From Chalara sp. BL73 (Eukaryota; Ascomycota; Leotiomycetes; Helotiales), in the NCBI GenBank assembly GCA_918026815.1, contig CAKJVC010000001.1:248001-312000 (forward strand): a stretch of 64,000 bases of DNA. The letters run 5' to 3'. A model generated the notes under the pieces. That model ran no database searches, was not told the origin of the DNA, and saw only the letters and a list, made by a program, of their open reading frames with translations. Positions 11,844-23,588 of this stretch are shown one piece after another. A program made the position numbers and the translations under genes. Numbering within the stretch: position 1 is the first letter of the stretch; every line of letters starts with the position of its first letter.

Positions 11844-13154
11844 ATGGCCTCAACGACACGAAGAGGCGAGATGCCGCCGGACGAGAACTTGGGCATAACG
11901 TTCTTGGTGCTAACATGTGTGCTGACGGTGCTGTCGACGATTATGACCATCTTGCGATGCTGGGTCAGAAAAGCCAATCGGTGCATGGGGTGGGATGATT
12001 ACCTGAGTTAGTGATACTGATTCTCCAACTCGTTTTCAAGCGCTGACTTTCAACTTGATAGTGATCATTGTGAGTGTCATGGCCATTGCTCGCACGGGAT
12101 TGCAAGCTGCGAGCGTTCATCACGGAAATGGGCGACATGTTCAATATCTGAGCGGCGAGCAGTATCGCTGGATCGTCATGTCGAGCCTGTTTACGCAACT
12201 TCTCTTGTTTCCCACCATCTGTCTGCTAAAGGTCTCGATATGCTTGCTTCTCCTCCGGATCAAAGATACTCCAGGGGTTAAAATCATTATTTATGTGATT
12301 ATCGGTGGTTTGGCGTTGACAAACGGTGTTCCAGAGTTCGTGTTGTTGGCGGAATGTCGTCCGTTCAAGGCGTATTGGGAGCCCAAGTCCGGCAAATGCT
12401 GGGATGCAAGAGTGAGAATTTACTCCATATATATCCAAGTTGGTCGGTATCCCCGCTGCGATTCTTGAACCAGTTGCTGATCAGGGGCAGGATACTCTGT
12501 CATTACTGACCTGGTCTGCTCTCTCATGCCTGTCTTCGTGGTATATAACCTTAAGATCCCCATTCGGGAAAAGATATTAATTTGTTCCTTGATGGGGCTG
12601 GGCTTAATGTAAGAAATTTTAGGGACATAGTTGTACATTAGCTGATCTTTTGCAGAGCAACCGCCTGCGCTGCTATCCGAGCATCATCGCTAGGCACAAA
12701 AATAACTGATTTATCTTGTAAGTATTCTGGATGAGAACATTCTGGGATGGTGAGGCTAATCCCATATCTAGGGGACTACTGCATTGCGGCGATCTGGGCT
12801 AATACTGAGCTCCATCTGGGTATCATCGCAGCTAATCTTGCGTGCGGTCGTGCTATTTTCATGTACTTCCGCAATGGATGTGTCTCTGTAGTCAACTCAC
12901 AAAAGCGGCTCAGTACTCACAAGCATTCTCGTACAGGATACTTCAAGACCACGGAGCTATCAGGCGCGAAATCAAACGAGACCAATATCGATACGCTAGC
13001 GTCAAAAACGCCAGAGGATATAGAAATTCCGGAATACCGCGGCATAAAAGTAGATCAGGAGTTTACCTTCCATGAAACCAGACAGAGCGTCGAGAGGAAA
13101 AGGTCGACAGATATTCCGCTACCTATGAAGCTGCATGATAGAGATCACCCATAA
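11844..13154 (+). CDS. Fungal rhodopsin-domain integral membrane protein (PTH11-like superfamily)
   Basis: A predicted seven-helix plasma-membrane protein of about 369 residues. Exon 1 (11844-12003) carries the first helix (ITFLVLTCVLTVLSTIM) and the conserved GWDDY. Exon 2 (12062-12442) has two or three helices, including LLLFPTICLLKVSICLLLL, and the ECRPFKAYWEP..GKCW loop with paired Cys. Exon 3 (12485-12608) has YSVITDLVCSLMPVFVVYNL; exon 4 12656-12717; exon 5 (12772-13154) has DYCIAAIWANTELHLGIIAA, the end mark of the family, then a polar tail. Introns 12443-12484, 12609-12655 and 12718-12771 are GT..AG. The first intron (12004-12061) has a good branch and acceptor (GCTGAC..GATAG) but no GT at the donor: the base series is CTGAGT where GTGAGT would be expected. 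Function of this large family is mostly unknown; a receptor role is inferred for some members. Confidence 0.82.
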
Positions 13155-14958
13155 CATGCTTTGGTCGAATGCACAAAAGGAGGGTTTCAATGGAAGCACA
13201 GTCAATAGCATTATACGAGTGATTTGGAGGAACACGATCTACAAAAATTACAAATACGATGGATAATCGGACTACGGGGCTATGTCGTTGGAGGTATAGG
13301 AATATACTCGAGCAAGAACCACAGACGGCTCAGGTCGATTCTCCAAGATACAGCATCATTATGGTTGAAAGGAAGGGAAAAGGATTGCATCAAGGAGTTT
13401 GGTAGCATGGGCAATTAGGATCTCATTTATCATTGCAAAGATACCCGATTGTGAAAATGATCTACTCAAAGCAAAGCGGGAACAAAGCCCTGCCTGTACG
13501 GTACATAGGTCGAGACCTCAAATAATACAAGATTTGGCTGCTTAGCATCTCTCACAGGTCAAACTCAGCTTGATCCCAATGATGGAGCATCCGTGACAAT
13601 GACAAATGAAAAGCAAAACCTGTTTCAACTGTCTAACCTTTCAAAATGGCCCAATCCACAAATACCAACCAACGGAGATATACTCATGGAAGGATAAAAC
13701 AAGAGGTGTAAACGTCGCAAATTGGCGGACCAAGTTGCACATCATTTAAGCTCATTTGAGAAGCTGTTAAAAATAAAGATGCCAGAGAAACAACTTTTCG
13801 TTCGGGCCTCAGCCGCGAAAAACGAGCATAATCATAATTTGCTTACAGGACGCCCATTTTGATCGCCGCAGGCATTACGCTTAACAATCTGCCTAAGGAT
13901 CTCTTGATTATTCTTTCCATTCCACCGTCCCAACTGAAGCCCGAGCCTTTCTAGAAACACCTGCGCGCTCACAGCCGCGCTCACACCCGCCGCCTCTTAG
14001 TAGGTTCCGGTTCCGTCGAATTCCCCTCGGTGTGCCCTTCCACGGATGCGTTCTGTGTTTGGGCCGTCGAGCGCTTTGATGCATCTGGGATGCAAGCGTT
14101 GAACGCAATCGAGATTTGGCTGAAGCATGTTTCGGTGGTGGACAACCAACTGCACAACTGGAAGAAGGCTCACCCCTGGAAAGTATCTCTCTATGGTCGG
14201 TTCAGAATTAAGCTTCAGCCTGTGCCCAAGATTCAGAGGTACATCGCACACGCCTTACCGTACAGTCACTTGCTTAGATGGGGTCCCCTAGTCTTTAGAT
14301 CGCCCAGATCGATAAAGTTAAAGTCTTTAGGATTCTGAATCAAGAAAAGCTTGCTCAATGCCACGTTGGATTTTATCTGGAGGCCATGAGTTGCTGGGCA
14401 TCATCTCCTTTGACTTTGCGCTCACGTTTTATGTGCTTACAATTTCCAACAATGTCTGATGGATGACTCGATGGTCACATTTCGGAGGGTTACACTGCAT
14501 TCTTCAGGGACCATCAGCCCTGTTGGAGGAGTACCAGGTCAGATGGGGTGAGCAACGCACTGTAATCTAGCGAACCTAGCCCTAACCCTGGACCCTGTGG
14601 GACCCTATTCCGGTAAGTTCCAGGCACAAACAACCAGGCGCAAAATAGCCCGTCACCCATGCCCTTACCCTGTTGAAAACCCATATTACGGTACCGCAAA
14701 TTTGCACCTGACTTTGGAGAGCTCGACTAAATTTACTGCATACATAGTACAGCTATCAATATTATCAAGATCTAAGGCCCCACCATTCAGCCTCTTTCCT
14801 TCTTCAGACGACCAAGATATCCAACGTGTTACAGCTTCGGCGGATGCCAGTCCGGACTCGAGGGACAACAACACTCGGCCTTCCCCCTTTCCCCCCCGAT
14901 TTTGGATACCGGCTGCATTCCATGACCGATCCGGCTGGGAGACAGCATATTCCGCGAC
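13155..14958. other. Gene-free stretch
   Basis: No coding sequence I can support. Small open frames around 13900-14340 occur on both strands over the same bases without family resemblance. Confidence 0.5.
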
Positions 14959-16438
14959 ATGCGTCGTAGGAGAGGCGCATTGCTTTCCATTTTGGCTATT
15001 CTTGCTTTGATTCTACACTACTCGCGAACACCGAGCATTTTGCAGAGCACCTTCGACACCGCTTCTGGATATGGAACACATTATGGGGCTGGAGAACCCC
15101 ACAAATCGCTGTTCCTCTCGGAGGATCAGTGTGCGAAGGCTTTTCTGGTGTTGAACAAGGAGATAGACAATGCCGTCGCTCAAGGACCGTTCAAATTGAG
15201 GAGAATCCAAGACAACACACCCGGACTGGTACAAGGCAGAATAAAGAATGGAAAGGTGCGGAATTGATGCCCTCGGCAGTGTGGAAGCGGCAGCGCCGGA
15301 CTGATTGTCAATTAAGTTGTACATCATATCTGCCTTCAAAGACAATGCTCTGCATGTAAGTATTATGTTTATCGTGCGCAGCTCAAAACACTAATATGAA
15401 GCAGCGTGCACCAGCTGTTCTCCACTCTCTACACCGCGCTATAATCACGTCTCCCGAACCTCTGCCTGACACAATATTCGCCCTTAATATCAACGACGAA
15501 CCGCGCGAAAACACATGGTCGTTTGCATACTCCAATGATGATTTCACACCATATACTCCATGGCTGATGCCACATTACAGCTCCTGGTCCTGGCCAATTC
15601 TAGAACTGGGCGCTTTGGACGAAGTGCTGGCTAGAATCGACGACGTGGAAAGCGAAACACCATGGGTAAAAAAGATTGACAAGGCAGTCTGGAGAGGCAC
15701 AGAAGTATTTAACCCAGATTGGAGTACCCGGCTGAGAAATAAACTGGTCGAAACTGCAAACGGCAAGGAGTGGGCGGACATTGAGGCATCGGGACGCGGA
15801 CGAAAAAACACCATTCGAGGGGAGGAGTTCTGTAGATATGCGTATATTGTATATGCTGAGGTAGGCTACATTTACTTTACTCTACAGACTCTTCTCGTAA
15901 TGAAGTCGCGCACTTGTTTTTTCTATATACTTATTTGCAACAGGGAAGGTCATATTCAGGCAGGCTTCCTTTCCACCAAGCCTGCGCATCTGTCATCCTT
16001 ACACCGCCTCCAACCTTCCTCCTCCATAATACTCATCTGTTCCGTCCCATCTTCTCCTCAGTGTTTCAAAACATGTCCCCAGTACCTGTTGCTCCGCCTC
16101 CGGAATCCTATCCGCTCAACTCCTCTACCACCTGGCCAACCTCATATCCCGCGCATATCGCCAACGTAGTTTTCGTTGCACCAGATTGGTCTGATCTTGA
16201 AGAGACTATCACCTTTCTGCGCTCCAATCCTTCGATTGGGCGAGGTATTGCGACAAGGCAGCGGGAATTGATGGTTGGAGGTGGATACTTGAGCGGAGGC
16301 GCGGAAGCGTGTTACTGGAGGAGCTTGATACGGGCATGGAGCAAAATGGTGCGGATTGAAGACGAGAGCGAATGGGAGGAAGGAATGAGATGGGAGACGT
16401 TCAGCCTTCTAGGAGAACTGGCATACGAAAACATCTAA
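14959..16438 (+). CDS. GT90 / CAP10-type glycosyltransferase, membrane anchored
   Basis: A type II membrane protein of 429 residues related to the capsule-associated CAP10 and O-glucosyl/xylosyltransferases of family GT90, acting in the Golgi on glycans. The N-terminus has a short basic stretch and a signal-anchor (LLSILAILALILHY). Then come GLVQGRIKNGK, the conserved LHRAIITSPEPLPDTIFALN, WSWPILELGALDEVLARI, KIDKAVWRGT, EFCRYAYIVYAEG-SYSGRLPFHQACASVIL and the C-terminal WRSLIRAWSKMVR and MRWETFSLLG. Model: exons 14959-15255, 15317-15355, 15402-15860, 15944-16438; the 13-codon exon 2 is required to supply LYIISAFKDN. All introns are GT..AG and phases agree. The loop around residues 340-370 is Pro/Ser-rich, as in relatives. 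No lesion seen. Confidence 0.92.
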
Positions 16439-19163
16439 ACGCCATTTACTTGACGAAACGTTAGGGAATGTAGAAGGATGGCCAATATTGGATATTTAGA
16501 TTATGTTTATAGTTTTGGATATCAATAGTTGAATAGAAATCCTGTTGGTCTTCAGGCGGCTCTATTGAGTTGTTGGTACGACATATGCTTGAAGACACAT
16601 TCGCGTCTGCCACCTTGATAGTAGGAGATGCCTTCTGCTAGGCTTTCTATTTTGACTAGCACATCTCGAGACTTTCAAGAGTTTTGTGGACATCTTTACT
16701 CAGATATACTCTGACAAGCGATTGGAGTGATACAATGGGTATCGATAATGCTAAGTCGTTGCTCATAGTTTGAGAAACTAGAACTTGACATTCCACCATG
16801 ACAACGTCATACATGGGATTCCCTATGCGATTCAAAATACTCTTGCCATATTATTCTGGATCGAATCCAACCCCTTTCCTCGGCCCCCAGTGGTTTCCAT
16901 AGCTTAAGTGAGCACTTTAAAGGACTGCCTCCTCATTGAATCTCCAATTATCTGCTGGACGGGAGAGAATACACCGCGGAAATGCAGCCCAGGACTTGCG
17001 TCTAGAACTGTGCGCATCGGGCAATCGAAATTGCCAATTGCGCATGCTATATTTGCACTTGTCCTGATTTTCTATTGCAATTGGCCTGGAATGGAAGCAT
17101 CGATTTTTGTTGCACATCGGCAAATGATGCCTTAACGCCTCAATATTCTCGATGTAAGGGCTTCTCTGAGATGAGGTCCACTATTGCCGCATCAGGAGAA
17201 GCACGGTTTTTGCTTTTTTGTTTGCATGGCGCCTCGATGCCTTGCCGCCTTGGTGCCTTGACTTTTCTTCTTTTTGATGCCTGGCTGCCTTTCTTTTATT
17301 GTTTGTTTGCTGCCTCAGGGGTGGTACAAGACAAGATAAACCAGTTGATGGCGCAAAAGTTTCGAGTGAATAGATAAGAGAGCGATGGCGTGCATGCATG
17401 GAGTGGCTTGAAGGAAGGAAGGACGGAAAAAAAAAAGGAAATACATGCGTAATCTGATAAGACAACCACGTGCCCTCTTAACTCGTGTTTGTCTATGTAC
17501 TTGCGGCTCGCCATAGTTTTTTTTATGACACATCGTTTGATTACCATAGGGCACTTTTTTCCATTTCATAGAAGGCTTGTAATGTTTTGCGAAAGCAAGA
17601 TTCTGATTATGCTTTGTCTTGGCATAGCCAGCCTTTCTGCTTTAGACTTAAGTGTTTCGGGTTGACTCCTCATGGTCACAAGATCAAACGTATTGTTTTT
17701 ATTTATGAGGCAAATGTAGAGGCTGACGCTGAAAATACTTTTACGCTGCCCAAGAGATGACAAGTACTCCACCAAGGGTCGTCATTGAGTGACATATTTC
17801 AGGAAATGCCGCAATGGCCAAGACTTAACCACAGCTGCGTGTTGAGGTATTTTTCTACAGTGCACCGTAACGGTACATCCTCTATTCTTCATTACATTTC
17901 ATGAATTTCATAGATTTGAATTGCGGTTGCGGTCTCGGCCTCTTCCAGGCAAATCGCCCTTTTAGCTGCAACGGTACTTTTAGTCATGTCCACACGGCTA
18001 CCGAGAGTATTCGGCGGACCCGAAGCCACGAAACGACCTCTCGGAAGCTTCCCTCTCCTTTCTTACTAGTCAAACCTTGGGTCAGGCTTATCTACTCTTG
18101 ACTCGGCTCGGTATGGGGCTTCATTCTAGGCAGCGCTGGTAACTTGGAGTATTCACGGCGCTGGACCTTGGCAGCGGTTCATATGAAAGATTTAGTCCTA
18201 TCATGAGATGTGAAGTACACACACTCCACACACCCAAATCTCTGGTGTAGTCTTGGTACCAGTAGATATCGTGTCAAGTACATGTTATACACGTCGTATT
18301 GCATGAAAAAGAAAGTGTTGAATTGGCGTCTGAAGTATCTCACGCCCAGCGGGTATCATGCATATGACAATATTTTGCCACTCTATTTTATATTACTCGC
18401 ACGCAAACACAATCAGTCTTTGCATGAAGCTGGAGAGGCCCAAATGAACGACAACCCTCTCTCCATCACGATTAAGAAAAGTTAGCTTATATAAGGGCGA
18501 GCTTAAAGCTTTCACATGACCGATCTCCTGTTTCGCCTAGACCTCGTTCTCCAGCAAGGCAGCTTGGACCACACGGTGGCGTCAGGGCCAAGAGCCACCA
18601 TGCACGTCTCAATGCGGGGAAATATAACAACTGCTTGGCGCACCTTGGCTTAGATAACGACCGTTCCAATCAAACCTCTCGATTCCGGTAGACAAAGGCA
18701 TCCAAGTTGGCTGCGCCTCCACTGATCTTGTCAGGTAGATGGCAGCCGCTAGGATCTGTGTTTTGGGACTGAGGTGTGGATAGGTGTGCTTTGTTTGATG
18801 ACTGTGGTTGGAAGAGATGACTCGAGGAGGAGGAGGGAGTGCGGCGATTGGTACATTAGTACCGGGCATTGGGCTGACGATGGCGGCTATGGTTGGCTGG
18901 AAAGGAACGAATGGTCAAAGGTTGATCATGACGTGAACTTTAGGCTCTGGTGGTTGCGAGCTGACGCCTGGTTGGCAGCGCTGACCAGGGAGCTTGATGG
19001 AGGAAATAGTTTCCCCTCCTTATATAAAGAGAGCTTTCTGCCTACCAGGTACTTGAAAAAGTATCTATCATTCACCAGACATAGAAGCTTGGGCCGAGCC
19101 AGCTTTCAAACACTCTTGTACCAACAAATCAAACAACAAACGTACCTCACAACTACTACAATC
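16439..19163. other. Gene-free stretch, 2.7 kb
   Basis: No gene that I can support. Low-complexity segments around 17220-17310 have recurring GCCTTG/GCCTGG units. The last 150 bases form the promoter of the next gene. Confidence 0.5.
19013..19028 (+). promoter_or_regulatory. STRE-like CCCCT and TATA box of the small repeat protein gene
   Basis: CCCCT (19013-19017), the core of a stress-response element, is followed by TATATAAA (19021-19028), about 136 bases before the ATG at 19164. The pairing suggests a strongly inducible promoter; the stress link is inference from the motif alone. Confidence 0.45.
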
Positions 19164-19768
19164 ATGGCAACAAATATCACAATTGAGGAGCCGGTTTCAC
19201 CTCCGAGGGTTATGTTCAAAGAACCTAATCTCGCAAAGCGCCGCGGCTCAGTCGCATCGTCGCGTTCCAACACTTCTAGCACAGCAATTGACGACGATCA
19301 TTACGAGGACTGGACTACCACCACAGCCGAGAAAGATACCTGGTAAATCCCCCCCCCCCCCCTTCCCCCTCCCCATCGTCTTCCCTTCCCCGTCACGAAA
19401 CAAAGCTAACAAACCGCAACAGGGCCAACCGCGAACGCCGGCGCTCCTCGATCTTCGCCAAAATAGACGACATCCAGCCCGTGCAAGCCTTCAAGCCCTC
19501 CTCGCCCACGAGCAGCGGCGGCCTGGAACCGCTCGCGCGCGGCGAGCGCCGCGGGAGCATCCTGAGCCTGTGGACGAGCGGGAAGGACAAGGAGGGCCGG
19601 CACGTCCTGCACTCTGACGGCGAGCACGTGCACAATTGGGACGTGGAGAAGAAGCGCTCGGAGCGCGGCAGCAAGGGCAGCATGGAGCGCGAGCGCCACG
19701 GCAGCATCCTGAGCCTGTTCACCAACACCAAGGACGAGAAGGGGCGGAGCATCATTTCTTCCGAATAA
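19164..19768 (+). CDS. Small basic protein with duplicated GSILSL motif
   Basis: I do not recognise a named family. The product is 174 residues, Ser/Arg/Lys/Glu-rich and without membrane helix or signal peptide. Exon 1 19164-19342, intron 19343-19422 (donor GTAAAT, a run of 14 C, branch GCTAAC, acceptor CAACAG), exon 2 19423-19768. A Trp codon is split by the intron. The C-terminal half contains two copies of one motif: GSILSLWTSGKDKEGR (about residues 104-119) and GSILSLFTNTKDEKGR (about 153-168). Three places fit R-R-x-S protein kinase A sites: RRGS near residue 26, RRRSS near 65, RRGS at 102. It is likely intrinsically disordered. A TATA box and CCCCT element upstream suggest inducible expression. 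Codon choice in exon 2 is more GC-rich than in exon 1. Confidence 0.75.
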
Positions 19769-21519
19769 CGAATCTTTTTGCGGGAGGGGGAACGAGGGGG
19801 AGGGAAGCTTCGGGAGTTTTTTCTTTTTCTTTTAAGCTTTGCTATTGTTTTTTCAATTCTTTCCGGGAAAGGTTTTTGCTACTTAGGGAAAGCGAAATGG
19901 CGAGTTTTTCCAGGGTTTTCTTTTTTTTTTTCCCCTGCGGGGGGGTTTTTTGTTGGGAAATTTATATATCCGTGTACATGATACCACCGGGCAGAATGCG
20001 GAAAAATAAAGATACCTTTTTTGTTTCTTTCATTCTTCTCCTTTGTGTGCAACACATCTCCTTTTTCTTTTTTTTTTCCTGTTCCTCCTTTTCCTTGGCT
20101 GTATATACCACGAACGATTAGAATTCTATGACCCCGTCACGAAGGGAACGAGAACAACAACGAAAAAAAATAGAGGGTTTCCCTTGAACGGTGGTGTTTT
20201 TTTTATATGTATCGCTGGCTTATGGGGATGCGCTGTTTGGCATACCATGTAAACACAAAGCTGAATTGAACGCAGTTATGAACGGCTTTTTTTATTTAAC
20301 CTTTCTCCGTATCGTACTTCCAGCCTACGGTCAATTACACCCATGGAATACTTAACTTGTATGAATAAGCCGCATGCGTCCACCTATGTAATCGCGCAAA
20401 CCTGGCCTTTCCCCCTTCCGGGACGGGATTGACTGGCTCGAGAATTAATCCGTATCCTCTTTTTTTTTTCCCTTTGCATTGGTGCGGGCTTCTCTTTTAG
20501 ATGTGAAGGAAGTTTTGGTACTGGCGAGCTATAGGGGTGAGGTTGTACCGTGAGGTTGCAGTCTGAGATTGGTGGGATGCAGCCGGCAGTTTTGAGGGTT
20601 CTTGGCTGGGAGGGCTAGGAGCGGTCTTGGGGGGGAGGGTTTGTTGGGGGGGCTTTTTGGGGCTTGGTTGGCAGGGAGGGGTGTGCGAGGTGCAGTAGAT
20701 GGTGTGTGTTGCGGGAGGCGAGGAAGAAATGAGAGGAAATGGGGAAGGGTGATTGTTTTTTTGTTGTTGTAGTTGGGTGTGTATAAAATGGGGCGGTGGT
20801 GGTGGTGGCATGGAATGTGGTTGTTAGGTCAGGCTTATGAAGTGTTTGTGTCAGGTTAAGGTGACGTTTTGTGTTGTAAATCTTGGAACATGATGCATCG
20901 TATCATCGCGGTGGGATTACATCACTAGATTGTGATTCTTGTACTTCACGAGGCGCCATGTTATTTATTTTGCTGCGAGAATGACATTGGGTGACGTTGA
21001 GGCTTGTTGTTATAATTAGATGTGGGATCGCTATGGATGATACGGAATTTAAAGCATGATAGAAGGTTTCCTGGGTAAGATGTAGCATTTCATGTTTCCG
21101 GACAAGAGATCTCACTTCAAAAATACTATCGCTATCGCAAGCAACCATATTCCTTAGTCCATAGCAACTGGTTGCTCCGATCCTCCCGTCAATAACGCGC
21201 CATCCCGGATCCCCGCTTTGTTGTCCCAGATACAAGATACTCCATCCAAAGAAAACCCCAATTGCACATGACCGATCCCAAATTGTTCTCCGTAATTCCT
21301 AACGACAGGCTCTCACTCCGAAGAGGAGCACGTATTCGTTTTCCCTTTCGTAATCCTATACCCCGTGTTGACGTGCCTCGTCTCGGACTAAAAGACGATC
21401 CCATCCATGGCCCCAACCCCGTTCCAATCCGCATTCTGACCATTCCCTTTGGATTGGTATAATCTATTTGGTCGTTAGTTCTGAAGGAGAAAGAGGGATG
21501 AAGATGTAGAGAGACACAC
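19769..21519. other. Gene-free stretch with low-complexity runs
   Basis: 3' flank of the small repeat-protein gene with long T and G runs (19910-19945, 20060-20080) and a purine/pyrimidine-skewed part at 20570-20810. Open frames there are Pro/Ser-rich shadows of this skew and are not annotated. Confidence 0.5.
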
Positions 21520-21735
21520 CTAATGTCCACTTGGTCCTGGGAATGGTCCGTTCCCCGCACCAACTCTCTTGCTCGCTGGGATCAACTTGGGGAACTTGGC
21601 CTTGGACATGACGTGTTTGGTGCGTTGCACAGCGGGATTAATCATGGGAGCGTTGAGCTCTGCACAGCAGAAGGTGAGGAGGACGACATTGCCTGCGGAA
21701 AGCGCGGCGTAGTATGTTCCCACTGGAGAAGGCAT
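21520..21735 (-). CDS. Small hypothetical protein (71 residues)
   Basis: I do not recognise the family. The frame starts MPSPVGTYYAALSAGNVVLL, which gives a short hydrophobic segment, and continues with CCAELNAPMINPAV, a basic middle (KHVMSKAKFPKLIPASKR) and a Gly/Pro-rich end (GNGPFPGPSGH). Composition is protein-like, in contrast to the C/T-rich leader directly upstream on the same strand, which I read as untranslated even though the frame stays open. The stop TAG is directly followed by GTGTGT, so an alternative with a downstream exon cannot be excluded. A small membrane-associated or mitochondrial protein is possible; this is inference. Confidence 0.45.
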   Translation of the reverse strand: MPSPVGTYYAALSAGNVVLLTFCCAELNAPMINPAVQRTKHVMSKAKFPKLIPASKRVGAGNGPFPGPSGH

Positions 21736-23588
21736 GTTTGTTGTGACTGAAGGATCGATTTGGGATGTAGAGAGACGTAGAAAGTAGGCTTGAAGGTGAA
21801 AGAGGTGGATTTGTTGGTTTGAATAGTAGTTATGATGAGTTTTGTTGGTGCTTGATGGAAGGGAGAGAAGAGAAGATGAAGGAGGAAGAGGAGAAGGGTG
21901 GTGGAGCAGAAAGAGAGGAGAAGGCGGATGAGGTGGACATGGCCTGAGAATCTGGGGGTGGAACCACTGAAAGGGTGATTCAAAGTGACCTGAAGGCACC
22001 TGAAGAGACCTGTACAGAGCTGAAGTGACTTACCCCGCGTTTGGAAACGACTTCGCCCCGCTCGGCCCCGCTGTAAGCGGCAATGCGAACGTCACGAGTG
22101 GTGCATCCTTCCTGGGTGACAAAGGGGGTGCTGAATCAGTTTTGAGTTTCTTTGTTTGGGATTACAAAGTATTTTGAAGAACCATGAGGTACTATTTTAT
22201 GATTGCTACGGGTACGACATATCATATGCTAATCGCGTGGGAGTGTGATGTTAGTCACGTGATGATCATGTGTCATGCCTTCGCTGGGGAATGGTCTGAG
22301 CGTGTCAGATGAGGGTGGAGCCGAGGCGACCAGTCGATCTTGCTAAGAATAGAACTTGTACGGTGGAGTGTATTGCTTTATCTTGATGCGAACAAACCAA
22401 AGAAAAGACAACGACGGCAGCCAGAGCACAAGGAACATAGTTACCACTCTTTCCATAGCAAAGATGTTCTTATTTCAGTAATTTACCAGAATGGCATGTG
22501 AACCAAATATCAAGAAATCAAAAGAAGTGCTGTTAAAGCGCTGGCAAAGCTCGAAATCCCAACCTGGGCTCGCTTAAATAGGGGTCAAGGTGTCTCCTTA
22601 TTAGATACTTGGTAAACATTCCTTTACACGAACTCATGTTCTATGTATTGTAGTAGCGTGCGGTTCCTGCTACCACCCTGAGGATTTAGATAGGCCACAC
22701 GATTAAGGCGCTTGCGTGTGTAGAGGTATTTCTGATTGGCTGCCTCTTCATCAAATTGAAACCTGACTTACCAAAGTAAGCCACTGCTTAAGAGAAGAGC
22801 CTTACGATGTTATCGCTCTGCAGTAACCATGTTGTAGTCTGGAACAGTCAGCATGCTGGCATAGGGCTGTCGGTGCCAGAGACTGATTTCGATTATTTCA
22901 AGCACAATTAATCAATTATTGGCAAAGCTCCTCGCATATCAGCTAATTTGCAGTGCGTCATTCTTAGCCTTTCCCATCATTCATTGATTCAAGTGGATAG
23001 CGCGGATCCGTAGGGCGGAAGGATTCCCTGATACAAAGACACCTGCATAAGAGCGTCGAATGAGAAAGGCGGAGGTAGGGCCTTCCCGGGAAGGCTAAAA
23101 AACTGGTGTGGGTCGGAGGGCGGGATTTGGAGACAGGCTGGGAGGTTTAAATGTTTGCCTACGCCGTTATGATTGTCAATCTTAGCTCGTTTGTAAGTTA
23201 ACGATCGACAACTACCTTTTGCACACCGACCGCAAGACTTGTCGGAGGATTGGTCATTTCTGCCGCCCTAAGAAATTTCTATCCTCTTTGGACACAGTTT
23301 CATCTCTCTGGGACCGGTTTCCGATTTGCTTTGGCAGGATACTACTACCCTGCTAGGACAAACTTGTATTTGTCTACGCCAATAACTACAACGCAGAGTC
23401 GAAGTAGCGACTCGCACTCAACCGCAGCCTCTATCTATTTGCTATATCAAAACCCTCATCGATACCGTCTTGCACCAGTGTACCAGTTACCAAGATTCAG
23501 TCCTCACTACAGACCAGAGTTCGTGGTGAATTAGCCGCGACTCCTCGCCCAAGCTAAAAGTTTTCTAAACGGCAGAGTACATAGCGAA
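21736..23588. other. Gene-free stretch
   Basis: Upstream leader of the 71-residue gene, which is strongly CT-rich on its coding strand to about 21980, then 1.6 kb without a coding sequence I can support. Confidence 0.45.

Noticed and set aside
14560..14600. CCCTAACCCT, telomere-like
   Set aside because: Only one and a half units; no array, so chance.
17215..17310. GCCTTG/GCCTGG recurring units
   Set aside because: Irregular spacing; low complexity rather than a defined repeat.
20497..20811. Open frame for a Pro-rich 104-residue protein on the minus strand
   Set aside because: It mirrors a strongly strand-skewed, low-complexity segment; no conserved motif, no splice signals.
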